A stretch of DNA of 36,994 bases, from contig NZ_AEIU01000005.1 of assembly GCF_000165125.1 (NCBI RefSeq), forward strand, positions 1 to 36,994, given 5' to 3'. How positions within the stretch are numbered: the stretch's first letter is position 1; each line of letters opens with the position of its first letter. The notes under the pieces were generated by a model. It did no database searches. It was given only the letters and a program-made list of their open reading frames with translations, and had not been told where the DNA came from. Source of the DNA: Vibrio caribbeanicus ATCC BAA-2122 (GTDB lineage Bacteria; Pseudomonadota; Gammaproteobacteria; Enterobacterales; Vibrionaceae). The position numbers and the translations under genes were made by a program. Shown in pieces: positions 14,987 to 22,328 of this stretch.

Positions 14987-15436
14987 TCAAGTGAGTCTGT
15001 GTTTGAGGTACTTATCGACAGACAAGCCTCCTGCACCCCATACGGTGTTAACCAATAGCATTAGCCCCCACAATTGATGATCGTAAAAACCACCTGCCCA
15101 TAATGTTGGGTATGACACGACTGCGATGATATTAAACACAAATAAAATCGCTGAAACAGGCCGAGTGATGACTCCGAGCGCCAATAACCCGGGGAGAATG
15201 AGCTCGGTGGCAGTGGCAAGGTATGCTGCTAGTTGCCAAGGGAGCAGTGGCACTTGGTATTCAAACTCGAATAAATACAGGGTGCTGTCCCAAGTGGCGA
15301 CTTTCACTAACCCAGCATTAAAAAATACCCAAGCTACCCACAGGCGAGTAAAAAGGAGTAAGGCGGGGATAGCCAAAGCTTGAAATTGCGTGACGATAGC
15401 TTGATAGAATGAGACAGGCTGTTTTAGGCTTATCAT
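14987..15436 (-). CDS. DoxX family membrane protein of the Buf operon
   Basis: A 149-residue inner-membrane protein with four hydrophobic helices and the DoxX pattern ('RLWVAWVFFNAGLVKVATWDS', 'ATELILPGLLALGVITRPVSAILF'). DoxX proteins often occur as the last gene of bufferin (Buf) and Hvf operons, where a quinone or thiol redox role or help in peptide handling has been suggested; the exact job is not known. The ribosome site is AAAGGAA seven bases before ATG. It follows bufC by 17 bp and is followed by a strong terminator, so it closes the operon. Confidence 0.88.
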   Translation of the reverse strand: MISLKQPVSFYQAIVTQFQALAIPALLLFTRLWVAWVFFNAGLVKVATWDSTLYLFEFEYQVPLLPWQLAAYLATATELILPGLLALGVITRPVSAILFVFNIIAVVSYPTLWAGGFYDHQLWGLMLLVNTVWGAGGLSVDKYLKHRLT

Positions 15437-15453
15437 AGTCGATTCCTTTCAGA

Positions 15454-16209
15454 TTAGAGGTGGAAACCAGCGATAAGTTCATGCGCCAGTAGTGTTTGGA
15501 GTTCGCCCAGTAAATTCGAATCTAGCTCTGAGAGCGGGTGTCCACAAGCAAGGGCGTGGACAAGCTCAAATGCCGCCGAGTTAAGTGCAACAGACCAAGG
15601 TTTTCCTTGATTATTACAGCCAATGACCCCGGCTTGAGCCTGATAAAGATCAAGCGTACTGACGTCATTGGTGGTGATACCATGACGCAAAGAAAAGACC
15701 GCGTACTGGGAACGAAAACGAGTAATATTGGGAATGAGTTCAAACTGAACTCTGGCTTGTTGCTCAGGATTGAGATGAGCAAGATCGCTCAGGGGCCGAC
15801 AGTGGGTTTCTTGGCGGTTTTGTACACAGCGCTGCTCAGCAAGATCAATCGCCCATTCAAACTCAGCCACTTCGACCAAGTAAGGGAACTCTTCCACAAG
15901 TGAGGTAAAATATTTAATTGAACGCGCAAAACCAGCGCCGTATTGATTGACATCACCATGGAGTAGTGGAACCGTCAGCACGTGATGACGGGCCAATTGA
16001 GCAAAGCATTCTTCGCCAACTAATTCTAATACAATAGGATAAGTTGCACTCAGGGCGTCACTGAGGCTAAGAATAAAGTTGTTACGGTAAATCTGTACTT
16101 TTTGCTCAGCATCAATGGTGTGACTACTTATATCACAGCTTTCGCCATCAGCCTCATAGTGCAAAGCGCGAATGAACTGTTTTTGTAGCTCTGCTAACGT
16201 CCGGCTCAT
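15454..16209 (-). CDS. bufC: BufC/HvfC-type maturation partner (DUF2063 domain)
   Basis: A 251-residue protein of the family once called DUF2063 'putative DNA-binding', now known as the partner of multinuclear iron oxygenases (MNIO) in RiPP operons. The N-terminal domain signature is present: 'LQKQFIRALH', 'VQIYRNNFILSLSDALSATYPIVLELVGEECFAQLARHHV'. These partners bind the precursor peptide and present it to the MNIO enzyme, so the old label of DNA-binding should not be taken as a function. Its start overlaps the bufB stop by four bases (ATGA), a sign of translational coupling and equal amounts of the two subunits. The C-terminal half (about 150-251) is a second, more variable domain. Confidence 0.9.
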   Translation of the reverse strand: MSRTLAELQKQFIRALHYEADGESCDISSHTIDAEQKVQIYRNNFILSLSDALSATYPIVLELVGEECFAQLARHHVLTVPLLHGDVNQYGAGFARSIKYFTSLVEEFPYLVEVAEFEWAIDLAEQRCVQNRQETHCRPLSDLAHLNPEQQARVQFELIPNITRFRSQYAVFSLRHGITTNDVSTLDLYQAQAGVIGCNNQGKPWSVALNSAAFELVHALACGHPLSELDSNLLGELQTLLAHELIAGFHL

Positions 16210-17060
16210 GATGACCTCTCATTGATTTCCCACTGTTGCAATAACGTGCTCGCTTTATCGGCTTCATTGAGTAACACTTCGGGCTCTGGGATATCTTGAT
16301 CCCACTCGATCAAGGTGTGACGAAGTCCGTAATGTTGGCAAAAAAAGGCAAACAGTTGCCAAACTTCGTCACTCACCGGTCGGCTATGGGTGTCTATCCA
16401 AACGGTGCCACCATCGAGCTCTTTCACCGTAAATCCAGCTAAGTGGATTTCTTCGACGGCATCACTGGGTATTGCGCGAAGATACTGATAGGCATCGAAT
16501 CCATGATTAAATGCTGAGACGTGAATGTTGTTGAGATCGAGCAATAACCGACATTCGGTGCGCTTTTGCATTTCGGTTAAAAACTCCCACTCGCTTAGTG
16601 TGGAATGGTTGAAGGAAACGTAACTCGAAGGATTCTCGATCAGTAAAGGACGTTTTAATGCATCTTGGACTTGAAGAACATTATTGCAAAAAATATTGAG
16701 TGCTTCTTCGGTATAGGGGAGGGGCAGTAGATCATTCATGTAAACGCCTTGATGCTCGCTCCAACTTAAATGATCAGAGACAAACATGGGTTCTACTTCG
16801 TTGACCAAATGACGCAGTCTATCGACATGCTGGATGTTGACGCCTCCGGCGCTACCGAGAGATAAACCAATACCGTGACAACTGATCTGATAATCCTGAC
16901 GTAGCTGGCGCAGGTCTTCACGCGCTGCTGAATAGGGTTGGAAATAGTTTTCGCTGTGAATTTCCAACCAACTAATTTGCGGCGTTTGATTTAAGAAAAA
17001 TTGACTATGAGGTGAGCGAAGTCCAACTCCAACCATGGAGTGAAATTGAGAATATGACAT
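16206..17060 (-). CDS. bufB: BufB/HvfB-type multinuclear non-heme iron oxygenase (DUF692)
   Basis: A 284-residue TIM-barrel enzyme of the MNIO (DUF692) family, which modifies cysteines of a precursor peptide; in bufferins it makes 5-thiooxazoles. Iron-ligand motifs are spread in the usual order: 'EIHSENYF' , 'SCHGIGLSLGSAG', 'VSDHLSW', 'LIENPSSY', 'LLLDLNNIHVSAFNHGFD', 'EIHLAGF', 'WIDTHSRPV' and 'TLIEWDQDIPE'. The start at 17060 (MSYSQFHSMVGVGLR) has AAGGAAA upstream and is preferred over a frame beginning at 17126. It lies 71 bp after bufA1 and overlaps bufC. It belongs to a complete bufA-bufB-bufC-doxX set. Confidence 0.93.
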   Translation of the reverse strand: MSYSQFHSMVGVGLRSPHSQFFLNQTPQISWLEIHSENYFQPYSAAREDLRQLRQDYQISCHGIGLSLGSAGGVNIQHVDRLRHLVNEVEPMFVSDHLSWSEHQGVYMNDLLPLPYTEEALNIFCNNVLQVQDALKRPLLIENPSSYVSFNHSTLSEWEFLTEMQKRTECRLLLDLNNIHVSAFNHGFDAYQYLRAIPSDAVEEIHLAGFTVKELDGGTVWIDTHSRPVSDEVWQLFAFFCQHYGLRHTLIEWDQDIPEPEVLLNEADKASTLLQQWEINERSS

Positions 17061-17131
17061 ACACACGTTTCCTTGGGTAAGAGTTGGGGGAGATGACCGC
17101 GTGCAATATAAAGACACACGGCACAATGTGT

Positions 17132-17392
17132 TTACGCTGATTCAGTGCTTCCGCCTGTTAGCTTGCCGCAAAGCCCTTTTGGTACGACAACAAAGGCATC
17201 GGATTGATTATCTTCTTTCGCTGTGCCTGCACACGAACTTGTCTTGGTTGCACAATCGTTTTTACCAGCTTTGGAAACGCCATAGCACTTTTCTTTTTCT
17301 GCTGCTAAGGCAGGAGCTGTCGTGAGCATAGTGCCACCAAGAGCAACAAGACTAGCGATAGTGGCAGTAACAGCAAGATTCGACTTTTTCAT
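17132..17392 (-). CDS. bufA1: Bufferin-type precursor peptide (BufA1, DUF2282)
   Basis: An 86-residue exported precursor with a long signal peptide (residues 1 to about 31, ending APALA-AEKEK) and a core with four cysteines: Cys36 ('EKCYG'), Cys47 ('KNDCA'), Cys54 ('SSCAG') and Cys75 ('GLCGK'). This spacing and the 'KCYGVSKAGKNDC' motif are the hallmark of DUF2282 proteins, now called bufferin 1. In Caulobacter such peptides are modified by BufB/BufC and bind copper in the periplasm (established for that system); the same is inferred here. The ribosome site is AAGGAA with ATG at 17392. Two overlapping inverted repeats lie just upstream, a likely control point. Confidence 0.93.
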   Translation of the reverse strand: MKKSNLAVTATIASLVALGGTMLTTAPALAAEKEKCYGVSKAGKNDCATKTSSCAGTAKEDNQSDAFVVVPKGLCGKLTGGSTESA

Positions 17393-17416
17393 AACATGTT
17401 CCTTATATTTCTTGTG

Positions 17417-17434
17417 GTTTGTGATAGCACAAAC
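17417..17434 (-). promoter_or_regulatory. Leader inverted repeat 1 of the Buf operon
   Basis: GTTTGTG-atag-CACAAAC is a perfect 7-bp inverted repeat 25-42 bp upstream of the bufA1 start. It shares its right arm with inverted repeat 2, so in RNA the two folds exclude each other. Confidence 0.5.
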
Positions 17435-17450
17435 AGACTTGGCTGTTTGT
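17429..17450 (-). promoter_or_regulatory. Leader inverted repeat 2 / operator of the Buf operon
   Basis: ACAAACAG-acttgg-CTGTTTGT is a perfect 8-bp inverted repeat with a 6-bp spacer, 37-58 bp upstream of bufA1. As DNA it suits a dimeric regulator of metal or redox stress; as RNA it could compete with repeat 1. No textbook CueR or sigma-E type sequence is seen. Confidence 0.5.
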
Positions 17451-17595
17451 CTATCTAAAAAGAGAGAACTGAACTGAAAAAACTTTCAATAAAATGATGT
17501 TTTTATTTGTTTGATAATTTAAATGTATGTTTTTTAACAGTTAAAAAAAGTAAAAAATTATCGCTGCATGTCTAATATCACTAGGCCGTTTAGGT

Positions 17596-17601
17596 TATAA
17601 T
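17596..17601 (+). promoter_or_regulatory. -10 box of uvrD
   Basis: A perfect TATAAT stands 38 bp before the uvrD start codon. The -35 region at the usual distance is weak, which fits a regulated promoter. The LexA-like box at 17610-17625 covers the expected start site. Confidence 0.5.
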
Positions 17602-17609
17602 CACTTTCT

Positions 17610-17625
17610 ATGTATAAATAACCAG
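17610..17625 (+). promoter_or_regulatory. LexA-like SOS box before uvrD
   Basis: ATGTATAAATAACCAG matches 13 of 16 positions of the E. coli uvrD box as I recall it (CTGTATATATACCCAG) and has degenerate outer bases. It lies between the -10 box and the ATG, a good place for repression. The poor first base suggests weak LexA binding and early induction. Confidence 0.45.
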
Positions 17626-17638
17626 TAGCTATTTCCCC

Positions 17639-19813
17639 ATGATAGATCCCAATGCCTTAATCGATGGTTTGAACGAAAAACAGCGCGCTGCCGTAGCAGC
17701 ACCAATAGAAAATTTGTTGGTTTTGGCTGGAGCAGGAAGTGGAAAAACACGGGTATTGGTGCATCGCATCGCTTGGCTTATGTCTGTCGAGGAAGCTTCA
17801 CCTTTCTCTATTATGTCAGTAACCTTCACCAATAAGGCTGCGGCTGAAATGCGTGGTCGTATCGAAGAATTGATGATGGGCAGTGCATCAGGGATGTGGA
17901 ATGGCACATTTCATGGCTTGTGTCATCGCATTTTACGCGCGCATTACTTAGACGCAAAACTTCCCGAAGATTTTCAAATTATCGACAGTGATGATCAGCA
18001 GCGATTATTACGTCGCCTGATTAAGGCACAAAACTTAGACGAGAAACAGTGGCCTGCTCGTCAGGTGAGTTGGTGGATTAACGGCAAAAAAGACGAAGGA
18101 TTGCGCCCAAGTCATATCGATACTTTCAATGATCCTGTGACACAAACTTATCTGCAGTTGTATCGTGCTTATCAAGAAGCGTGCGATCGTGCAGGGCTGG
18201 TCGATTTTGCCGAGATCTTGCTACGAGCTCAGGAATTGTTGCGAGATAATAAACATATTCGTCAGCACTATCAGACGCGCTTTAAACATATTTTAGTTGA
18301 TGAGTTTCAAGACACTAACAACATTCAATACGCGTGGTTAAGATTGATGGCGGGGCCAGATACTCATGTCATGATTGTGGGTGATGACGATCAGTCTATC
18401 TATGGATGGCGTGGGGCAAAAGTTGAGAATATTGAAAAGTTCACGGTTGAATTTCCAAGTGTTAATACCATTCGCCTTGAGCAAAATTACCGTTCAACCA
18501 AAACGATTCTCGACGCTTCTAATGCTTTGATCGCGAATAATACTGAGCGTATGGGCAAGGAGCTGTGGACCGATGGTTCTGCAGGAGAGCCTATTTCTGT
18601 TTACTCAGCCTATAACGAACTCGACGAGGCGCGTTTTGCGGTGAGTAAAATTAAAGAATGGCAGGAAAAAGGCGGGGTTTTGACCGATACCGCCATGCTG
18701 TATCGGAATAATGCTCAGTCACGCGTGCTGGAAGAGGCCTTAATTCAAGCAGGGTTACCCTATCGGATATATGGTGGGATGCGATTTTTTGAAAGGCAAG
18801 AAATTAAAGATGCTCTCAGTTATCTTCGTTTAATGGCGAATCGTAATGACGATGCTGCTTTTGAAAGAGTAGTCAACACGCCAACCCGAGGCCTCGGCGA
18901 TAAAACCCTTGAGACGATACGTTTTGCAGCAAGAGATCGTGGTTGTACTTTGTGGAAAGCCAGTACATCGCTTTTAGAAGAGCAAGTCCTACCTGGGAGG
19001 GCTGCTGGTGCTTTAGGACGTTTTATTGAGCTCGTCCATGCACTGGAGGACGATACCAAAGAGATGTCACTGCACCAGCAAACCGACCATGTCATCAAAT
19101 CGTCGGGTTTGTTTGCAATGTATGAGCAGGAAAAAGGCGAAAAATCAAAAGCACGAATTGAAAACTTGGAAGAATTGGTGACGGCAACGCGTCAATTTGA
19201 GAAGCCAGAAGAAGCTGAAGACATGCCTTTATTGACGGCATTTTTGACTCATGCAGCACTCGAAGCTGGTGAAGGCCAAGCGGATGAATTTGATGATGCG
19301 GTACAACTAATGACCCTTCATAGTGCGAAAGGATTAGAGTTTCCACTGGTCTTTATGGTTGGGGTTGAGGAGGGGATGTTCCCTAGTCAAATGTCTGCCG
19401 AGGAAGCTGGTCGATTAGAAGAAGAGCGTCGTTTGTGTTACGTGGGCATGACACGAGCTATGGAGAAACTTTATATTACTTACGCGGAAATGCGCCGCTT
19501 ATACGGCCAAGACAAATATCACAAGCCTTCCCGCTTTATTCGAGAGCTACCAGAGGATTGCCTTGATGAAGTGCGCATGAAAGCCAAAGTGAGTCGCCCA
19601 GCAAGTTCAGGGCGTTTTAGCCAAAGTGTGGCCAAAGAAAGTTTCAATCAAACAGGGTTCAGCCTTGGTGCGCGCGTTATGCATCCTAAGTTCGGAGAAG
19701 GCACCATTATTAATTTTGAGGGTAGTGGACCACAAAGTCGAGTACAAGTCGCTTTTAATGGTGAAGGGATTAAATGGCTAGTGACAGCCTATGCCAAGCT
19801 AGAGCAATTGTAG
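17639..19813 (+). CDS. uvrD: DNA helicase II
   Basis: A 724-residue superfamily-1 3'-5' helicase acting in nucleotide excision and mismatch repair (E. coli UvrD is 720). Motifs occur in order: Walker A 'GAGSGKT' (31-37), 'SVTFTNKAAAEMRGRI' (Ia), 'ILVDEFQDTN' (II), 'MIVGDDDQSIYGWRGA' (III), 'LEQNYRSTKTIL' (IV), 'LMTLHSAKGLEFPLVFMVGVEEGMFP' (V) and 'EEERRLCYVGMTRAMEKLYITYAEMR' (VI). The C-terminal Tudor-like tail 'GARVMHPKFGEGTIINFEG', which contacts RNA polymerase or UvrB, is present. The ATG at 17639 has no clear ribosome site. A LexA-like box lies just upstream. It converges on a CsrB-type RNA. Confidence 0.98.
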   Translation: MIDPNALIDGLNEKQRAAVAAPIENLLVLAGAGSGKTRVLVHRIAWLMSVEEASPFSIMSVTFTNKAAAEMRGRIEELMMGSASGMWNGTFHGLCHRILRAHYLDAKLPEDFQIIDSDDQQRLLRRLIKAQNLDEKQWPARQVSWWINGKKDEGLRPSHIDTFNDPVTQTYLQLYRAYQEACDRAGLVDFAEILLRAQELLRDNKHIRQHYQTRFKHILVDEFQDTNNIQYAWLRLMAGPDTHVMIVGDDDQSIYGWRGAKVENIEKFTVEFPSVNTIRLEQNYRSTKTILDASNALIANNTERMGKELWTDGSAGEPISVYSAYNELDEARFAVSKIKEWQEKGGVLTDTAMLYRNNAQSRVLEEALIQAGLPYRIYGGMRFFERQEIKDALSYLRLMANRNDDAAFERVVNTPTRGLGDKTLETIRFAARDRGCTLWKASTSLLEEQVLPGRAAGALGRFIELVHALEDDTKEMSLHQQTDHVIKSSGLFAMYEQEKGEKSKARIENLEELVTATRQFEKPEEAEDMPLLTAFLTHAALEAGEGQADEFDDAVQLMTLHSAKGLEFPLVFMVGVEEGMFPSQMSAEEAGRLEEERRLCYVGMTRAMEKLYITYAEMRRLYGQDKYHKPSRFIRELPEDCLDEVRMKAKVSRPASSGRFSQSVAKESFNQTGFSLGARVMHPKFGEGTIINFEGSGPQSRVQVAFNGEGIKWLVTAYAKLEQL

Positions 19814-19856
19814 GCGTGCATGCAGGTATGGAGCTGCAACCTCTATTTCACCAAAG

Positions 19857-19890
19857 AAAAAACCCCGAGGGCTTGCGCCCATCGGGGTTA
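19857..19890 (-). terminator. Rho-independent terminator of the CsrB-type RNA
   Basis: A long hairpin (AACCCCGA/TCGGGGTT outside, GGGC/GCCC inside) is followed by six T on the minus strand. It ends the CsrB-like RNA and may also block read-through from uvrD, though the plus-strand T run is poor. Confidence 0.92.
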
Positions 19891-20272
19891 TAGTCTTACT
19901 CGCAGCAATCCGGCTACTTAAGGTGCTCCATGCATCTAGTCCTTGATAGTATGCTGATGTCCTTCAGCTTAGTCCTTTCGTCGCCATCCTAGCGGTGTCC
20001 TTGACCCTATCCTGGTCAGTCAACTTTCCTAGTTAACTCGCTTCGCTTGTTCCTTGAGCGGTGTCCTTTTCATCATCCTGATGAACAGTCCTTGCCTCAT
20101 CCAGAGGTGTCCATTTCCCGTCCTTAGCAGTAATCATCCTGATTACTGTTGAATCCGTTCAATGTCCTATTTGCTTTCCATGCCGACAACTCTTCCTGAG
20201 CTACCGAATCTTCTTCCTGAAGATTACCTAATCCTTGGTAATTTCCTGTTCCGTGTCAGTATCCTTCCGACA
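19857..20272 (-). ncRNA. csrB: CsrB-family sRNA (CsrA-sequestering)
   Basis: A non-coding RNA of about 416 nt that should titrate the translational regulator CsrA. On the minus strand AGGA occurs about 19 times between 19940 and 20265 (seen as TCCT on the plus strand), with about eight further GGA. Many AGGA are in loops of small perfect hairpins, for example AGTAATC/GATTACT near 20130 and TCATC/GATGA near 20073. Others are single-stranded as AAGGACA links, which is the CsrB layout. It has a promoter (20279-20306), an intrinsic terminator and an upstream GacA/VarA-type site. Vibrios usually carry two to four such RNAs, so which one this is (csrB, csrC or csrD) cannot be told; the symbol is used for the family. 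Confidence 0.92.
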
Positions 20273-20278
20273 CGATTG

Positions 20279-20306
20279 ATATTACGTGTTTAGAAATTTT
20301 CAGCAA
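20279..20306 (-). promoter_or_regulatory. Promoter of the CsrB-type RNA
   Basis: On the minus strand TTGCTG (20306-20301), a 16-bp spacer and TAATAT (20284-20279). The predicted start is about 20272, where the first hairpin GTGTC/GACAC with AGGA in its loop begins. Confidence 0.7.
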
Positions 20307-20424
20307 CGCTAAAATAATTTCTTTAGGAAAAATAATATGTTCATAATTCAGGCAATTCTTTTTTTATCAGATGCTTAGCTGGCAGTAATGGCATTTGTAT
20401 CATCAAAAAAACGATATTTACGCA
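20307..20424. other. Spacer between the csrB promoter and its activator site
   Basis: A+T-rich, without an open frame of note. It includes a T-rich run on the minus strand (20405-20411) that could serve as the tail of a ggt terminator, and probably IHF- or bend-type DNA between activator and promoter. Confidence 0.4.
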
Positions 20425-20458
20425 CTTGCTTGTAAGAGATATCTCACAAGCAAGTGGG
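20425..20458. promoter_or_regulatory. GacA/VarA-type upstream activating site within a 34-bp palindrome
   Basis: TGTAAG-agatat-CTCACA (20431-20448) matches the GacA/UvrY/VarA box TGTAAG-N6-CTTACA at 11 of 12 defined bases. It lies about 168 bp upstream of the csrB start, the usual distance for this control. It is embedded in a larger inverted repeat with perfect 11-bp arms CACTTGCTTGT/ACAAGCAAGTG. The palindrome begins 10 bp after the ggt stop on the minus strand and may also help end the ggt transcript; seven T follow 12 bp further on. Confidence 0.8.
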
Positions 20459-20468
20459 TTGATCGACG

Positions 20469-22217
20469 TTATTGACCAATTGCGACGCCTTCCCTTCTCG
20501 GATCCGCCGAACCCTGCAATTGACCTGCTTGAAGTAAAATCGCGTGAATGCCGGAGTTTAGATCACGTACATTAACCTTAAAGCCCATTTTTTCCAAAGG
20601 TGCTCTGAAGCTTTCTGCGTAGGTGCCTTGCTCAATATCAACAGTACCGAATCGGTTAAGAATATGAGGCTGATTAGTGGCCTGCTGGATATTCATGCCC
20701 CATTGAACATGAGAAATAATGGCTTGAGCCACATAGCCAATAATTCGGCTACCACCAGGAGAACCGATTGCCATATAGGGTTGACCCTCTTTCATAATGA
20801 TAGTGGGTGCCATTGAGGAGCGAGGTCGTTTCCCTGGCTCGAGGCGGTTGGCAATTGGGCGACCCTCATTGTGAGTACGGAAAGAGAAATCAGTCAGCTC
20901 GTTATTGAGAAGAAAGCCATCGACCATAAGACGAGATCCAAAGGCGTTCTCTATCGTGGTGGTCATTGATACCACATTACCTTGTTTATCAACCACATTA
21001 AAATGACTGGTAGAAGGTAGCTCAATAGATTCATCCGGGCTTTGTTGCAAGGCATATTGCCATGGTGGTGTTCCTGCACTGGCTTGAGTCAATGCTTTTC
21101 CTGGCTTTATCAGTTCTGCCCTTTGTTTGAGATATTCCTTATCTAATAGTCCGTGTGTTGGCATAGGGACAAAGTCTTCATCAGCCATATACATGCCACG
21201 ATCTGCAAAGGCGAGTAATGAGGCATCTGCAATGACTTGCCACGAATTGACGTTATTTGGTCCCCATTTTTTTAGGTCGAACTGCTCGGTGATTGAGAGG
21301 ATTTGCCCTACAGTCAATGCCCCTGAGCTGGGTGGTCCCATGCCGCAAATATCATAGCTTTGATAGGCTGAACAAACCGGTTCGCGTTGTTTAATTGAGT
21401 ATGCATCGAAGTCTTTTTGTGCAAGTACGCCCGGGTTACCAGTGGCATTTTGTACTGTTGCAATGATGTTTTTGGCTGTTTTGCCCTGATAGAATGCTTT
21501 GGCTCCATCATTAGCTACAGCAGAGAGCGTCGCGGCGTAGGCTGGGTTTTTCAGAACGGTTCCTGCGCTTTTGGCTGAGCCATCGTCATTGAAAAAGTAG
21601 GCCTTGGTGGTTGGAAAGCGACTTAATCGCTCGGCATCTTTTTCTATCAGGGTGGCAAGACGTGGGCTGATGGTGAAGCCTTGCTCTGCGACTTTGACCA
21701 CAGGCTTGATAAGGTCTGCCCATTTCAACTGGCCGTATTTTTGGTGCGTATCCCAAAGTAATTGGATGGTTCCAGGGGTGGCCACAGATCGCCCACCGAC
21801 AACGGCATCATAAAAATCGAGCGGGTTGCCTTTCTCGTCTTGGAACAGGGTTGGGGTTGCATCAAGAGGCGCCGTCTCTCGACCATCGAAGGTGGTCAAC
21901 TTTTTCTGTTTGGCATCCCAATAGACCAAGAAAGCGCCACCTCCGATGCCAGAAGATTGGGGTTCAACTAAGCCGAGCATCAGCTGAGTTGTGACCATCG
22001 CATCAATCGCGTTTCCGCCTTGCGCTAGAATATCAGCACCAGCTTGAGTTGCCACTGGATTCGCTGCTGTTATCATCCAATCTTTTGCGGTAACGAGCTG
22101 TTTATTTTCAAAACCGCTGCTCGCTTCAGGTGCGACAGAGTCAGCCGCTTGGTCTGCCCATGAAGCGCAAGAGCTGGCCAATAAACTTACAGCCATTACC
22201 TTTAATTTCCACTGCAT
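20469..22217 (-). CDS. ggt: Gamma-glutamyltransferase, periplasmic
   Basis: A 582-residue N-terminal-nucleophile hydrolase that transfers or hydrolyses the gamma-glutamyl group of glutathione in the periplasm. A signal peptide (MQWKLKVMAVSLLASSCASWA) is present. The precursor self-cleaves before the catalytic Thr, seen in 'ELPSTSHFNVVD' (about residue 402), to give the large and small subunits. The substrate-binding 'GSPGGSRIIGYV' and 'NNELTDFSF' motifs are intact. The ATG at 22217 has a perfect GGAG six bases upstream; a GTG three bases earlier is less likely. It is downstream of a LysE exporter gene on the same strand with 111 bp between and no clear terminator. Its 3' flank holds the csrB activator palindrome. 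Confidence 0.97.
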   Translation of the reverse strand: MQWKLKVMAVSLLASSCASWADQAADSVAPEASSGFENKQLVTAKDWMITAANPVATQAGADILAQGGNAIDAMVTTQLMLGLVEPQSSGIGGGAFLVYWDAKQKKLTTFDGRETAPLDATPTLFQDEKGNPLDFYDAVVGGRSVATPGTIQLLWDTHQKYGQLKWADLIKPVVKVAEQGFTISPRLATLIEKDAERLSRFPTTKAYFFNDDGSAKSAGTVLKNPAYAATLSAVANDGAKAFYQGKTAKNIIATVQNATGNPGVLAQKDFDAYSIKQREPVCSAYQSYDICGMGPPSSGALTVGQILSITEQFDLKKWGPNNVNSWQVIADASLLAFADRGMYMADEDFVPMPTHGLLDKEYLKQRAELIKPGKALTQASAGTPPWQYALQQSPDESIELPSTSHFNVVDKQGNVVSMTTTIENAFGSRLMVDGFLLNNELTDFSFRTHNEGRPIANRLEPGKRPRSSMAPTIIMKEGQPYMAIGSPGGSRIIGYVAQAIISHVQWGMNIQQATNQPHILNRFGTVDIEQGTYAESFRAPLEKMGFKVNVRDLNSGIHAILLQAGQLQGSADPRREGVAIGQ

Positions 22218-22328
22218 CACTTTCTCCTTTTTAATGAAACCGCCCCAGAGTGACAGCCCAGAAGGCGAAGGTCTAAAGTTTTGTGATAATTTCGTAATGA
22301 TGTTTCAATTTTTTGATACTTTTCACAA

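Noticed and set aside
15538-15903. Plus-strand open frame of 121 codons within bufC
   Set aside because: It lies opposite a conserved gene, has no ribosome site and no domain-like sequence; shadow frame.
15454-16209. DNA-binding protein suggested by the old name of the DUF2063 family
   Set aside because: In an operon with an MNIO enzyme and a DUF2282 peptide, the domain acts as a peptide-binding maturation partner; no helix-turn-helix is evident.
19930-20270. Short repeated units (TCCT, TGTCC) that resemble a CRISPR array or satellite
   Set aside because: Repeats are only 4-7 bp with irregular spacing, and many lie in hairpin loops on the minus strand, as expected of CsrB-type RNA. There are no constant direct repeats with unique spacers and no cas genes.
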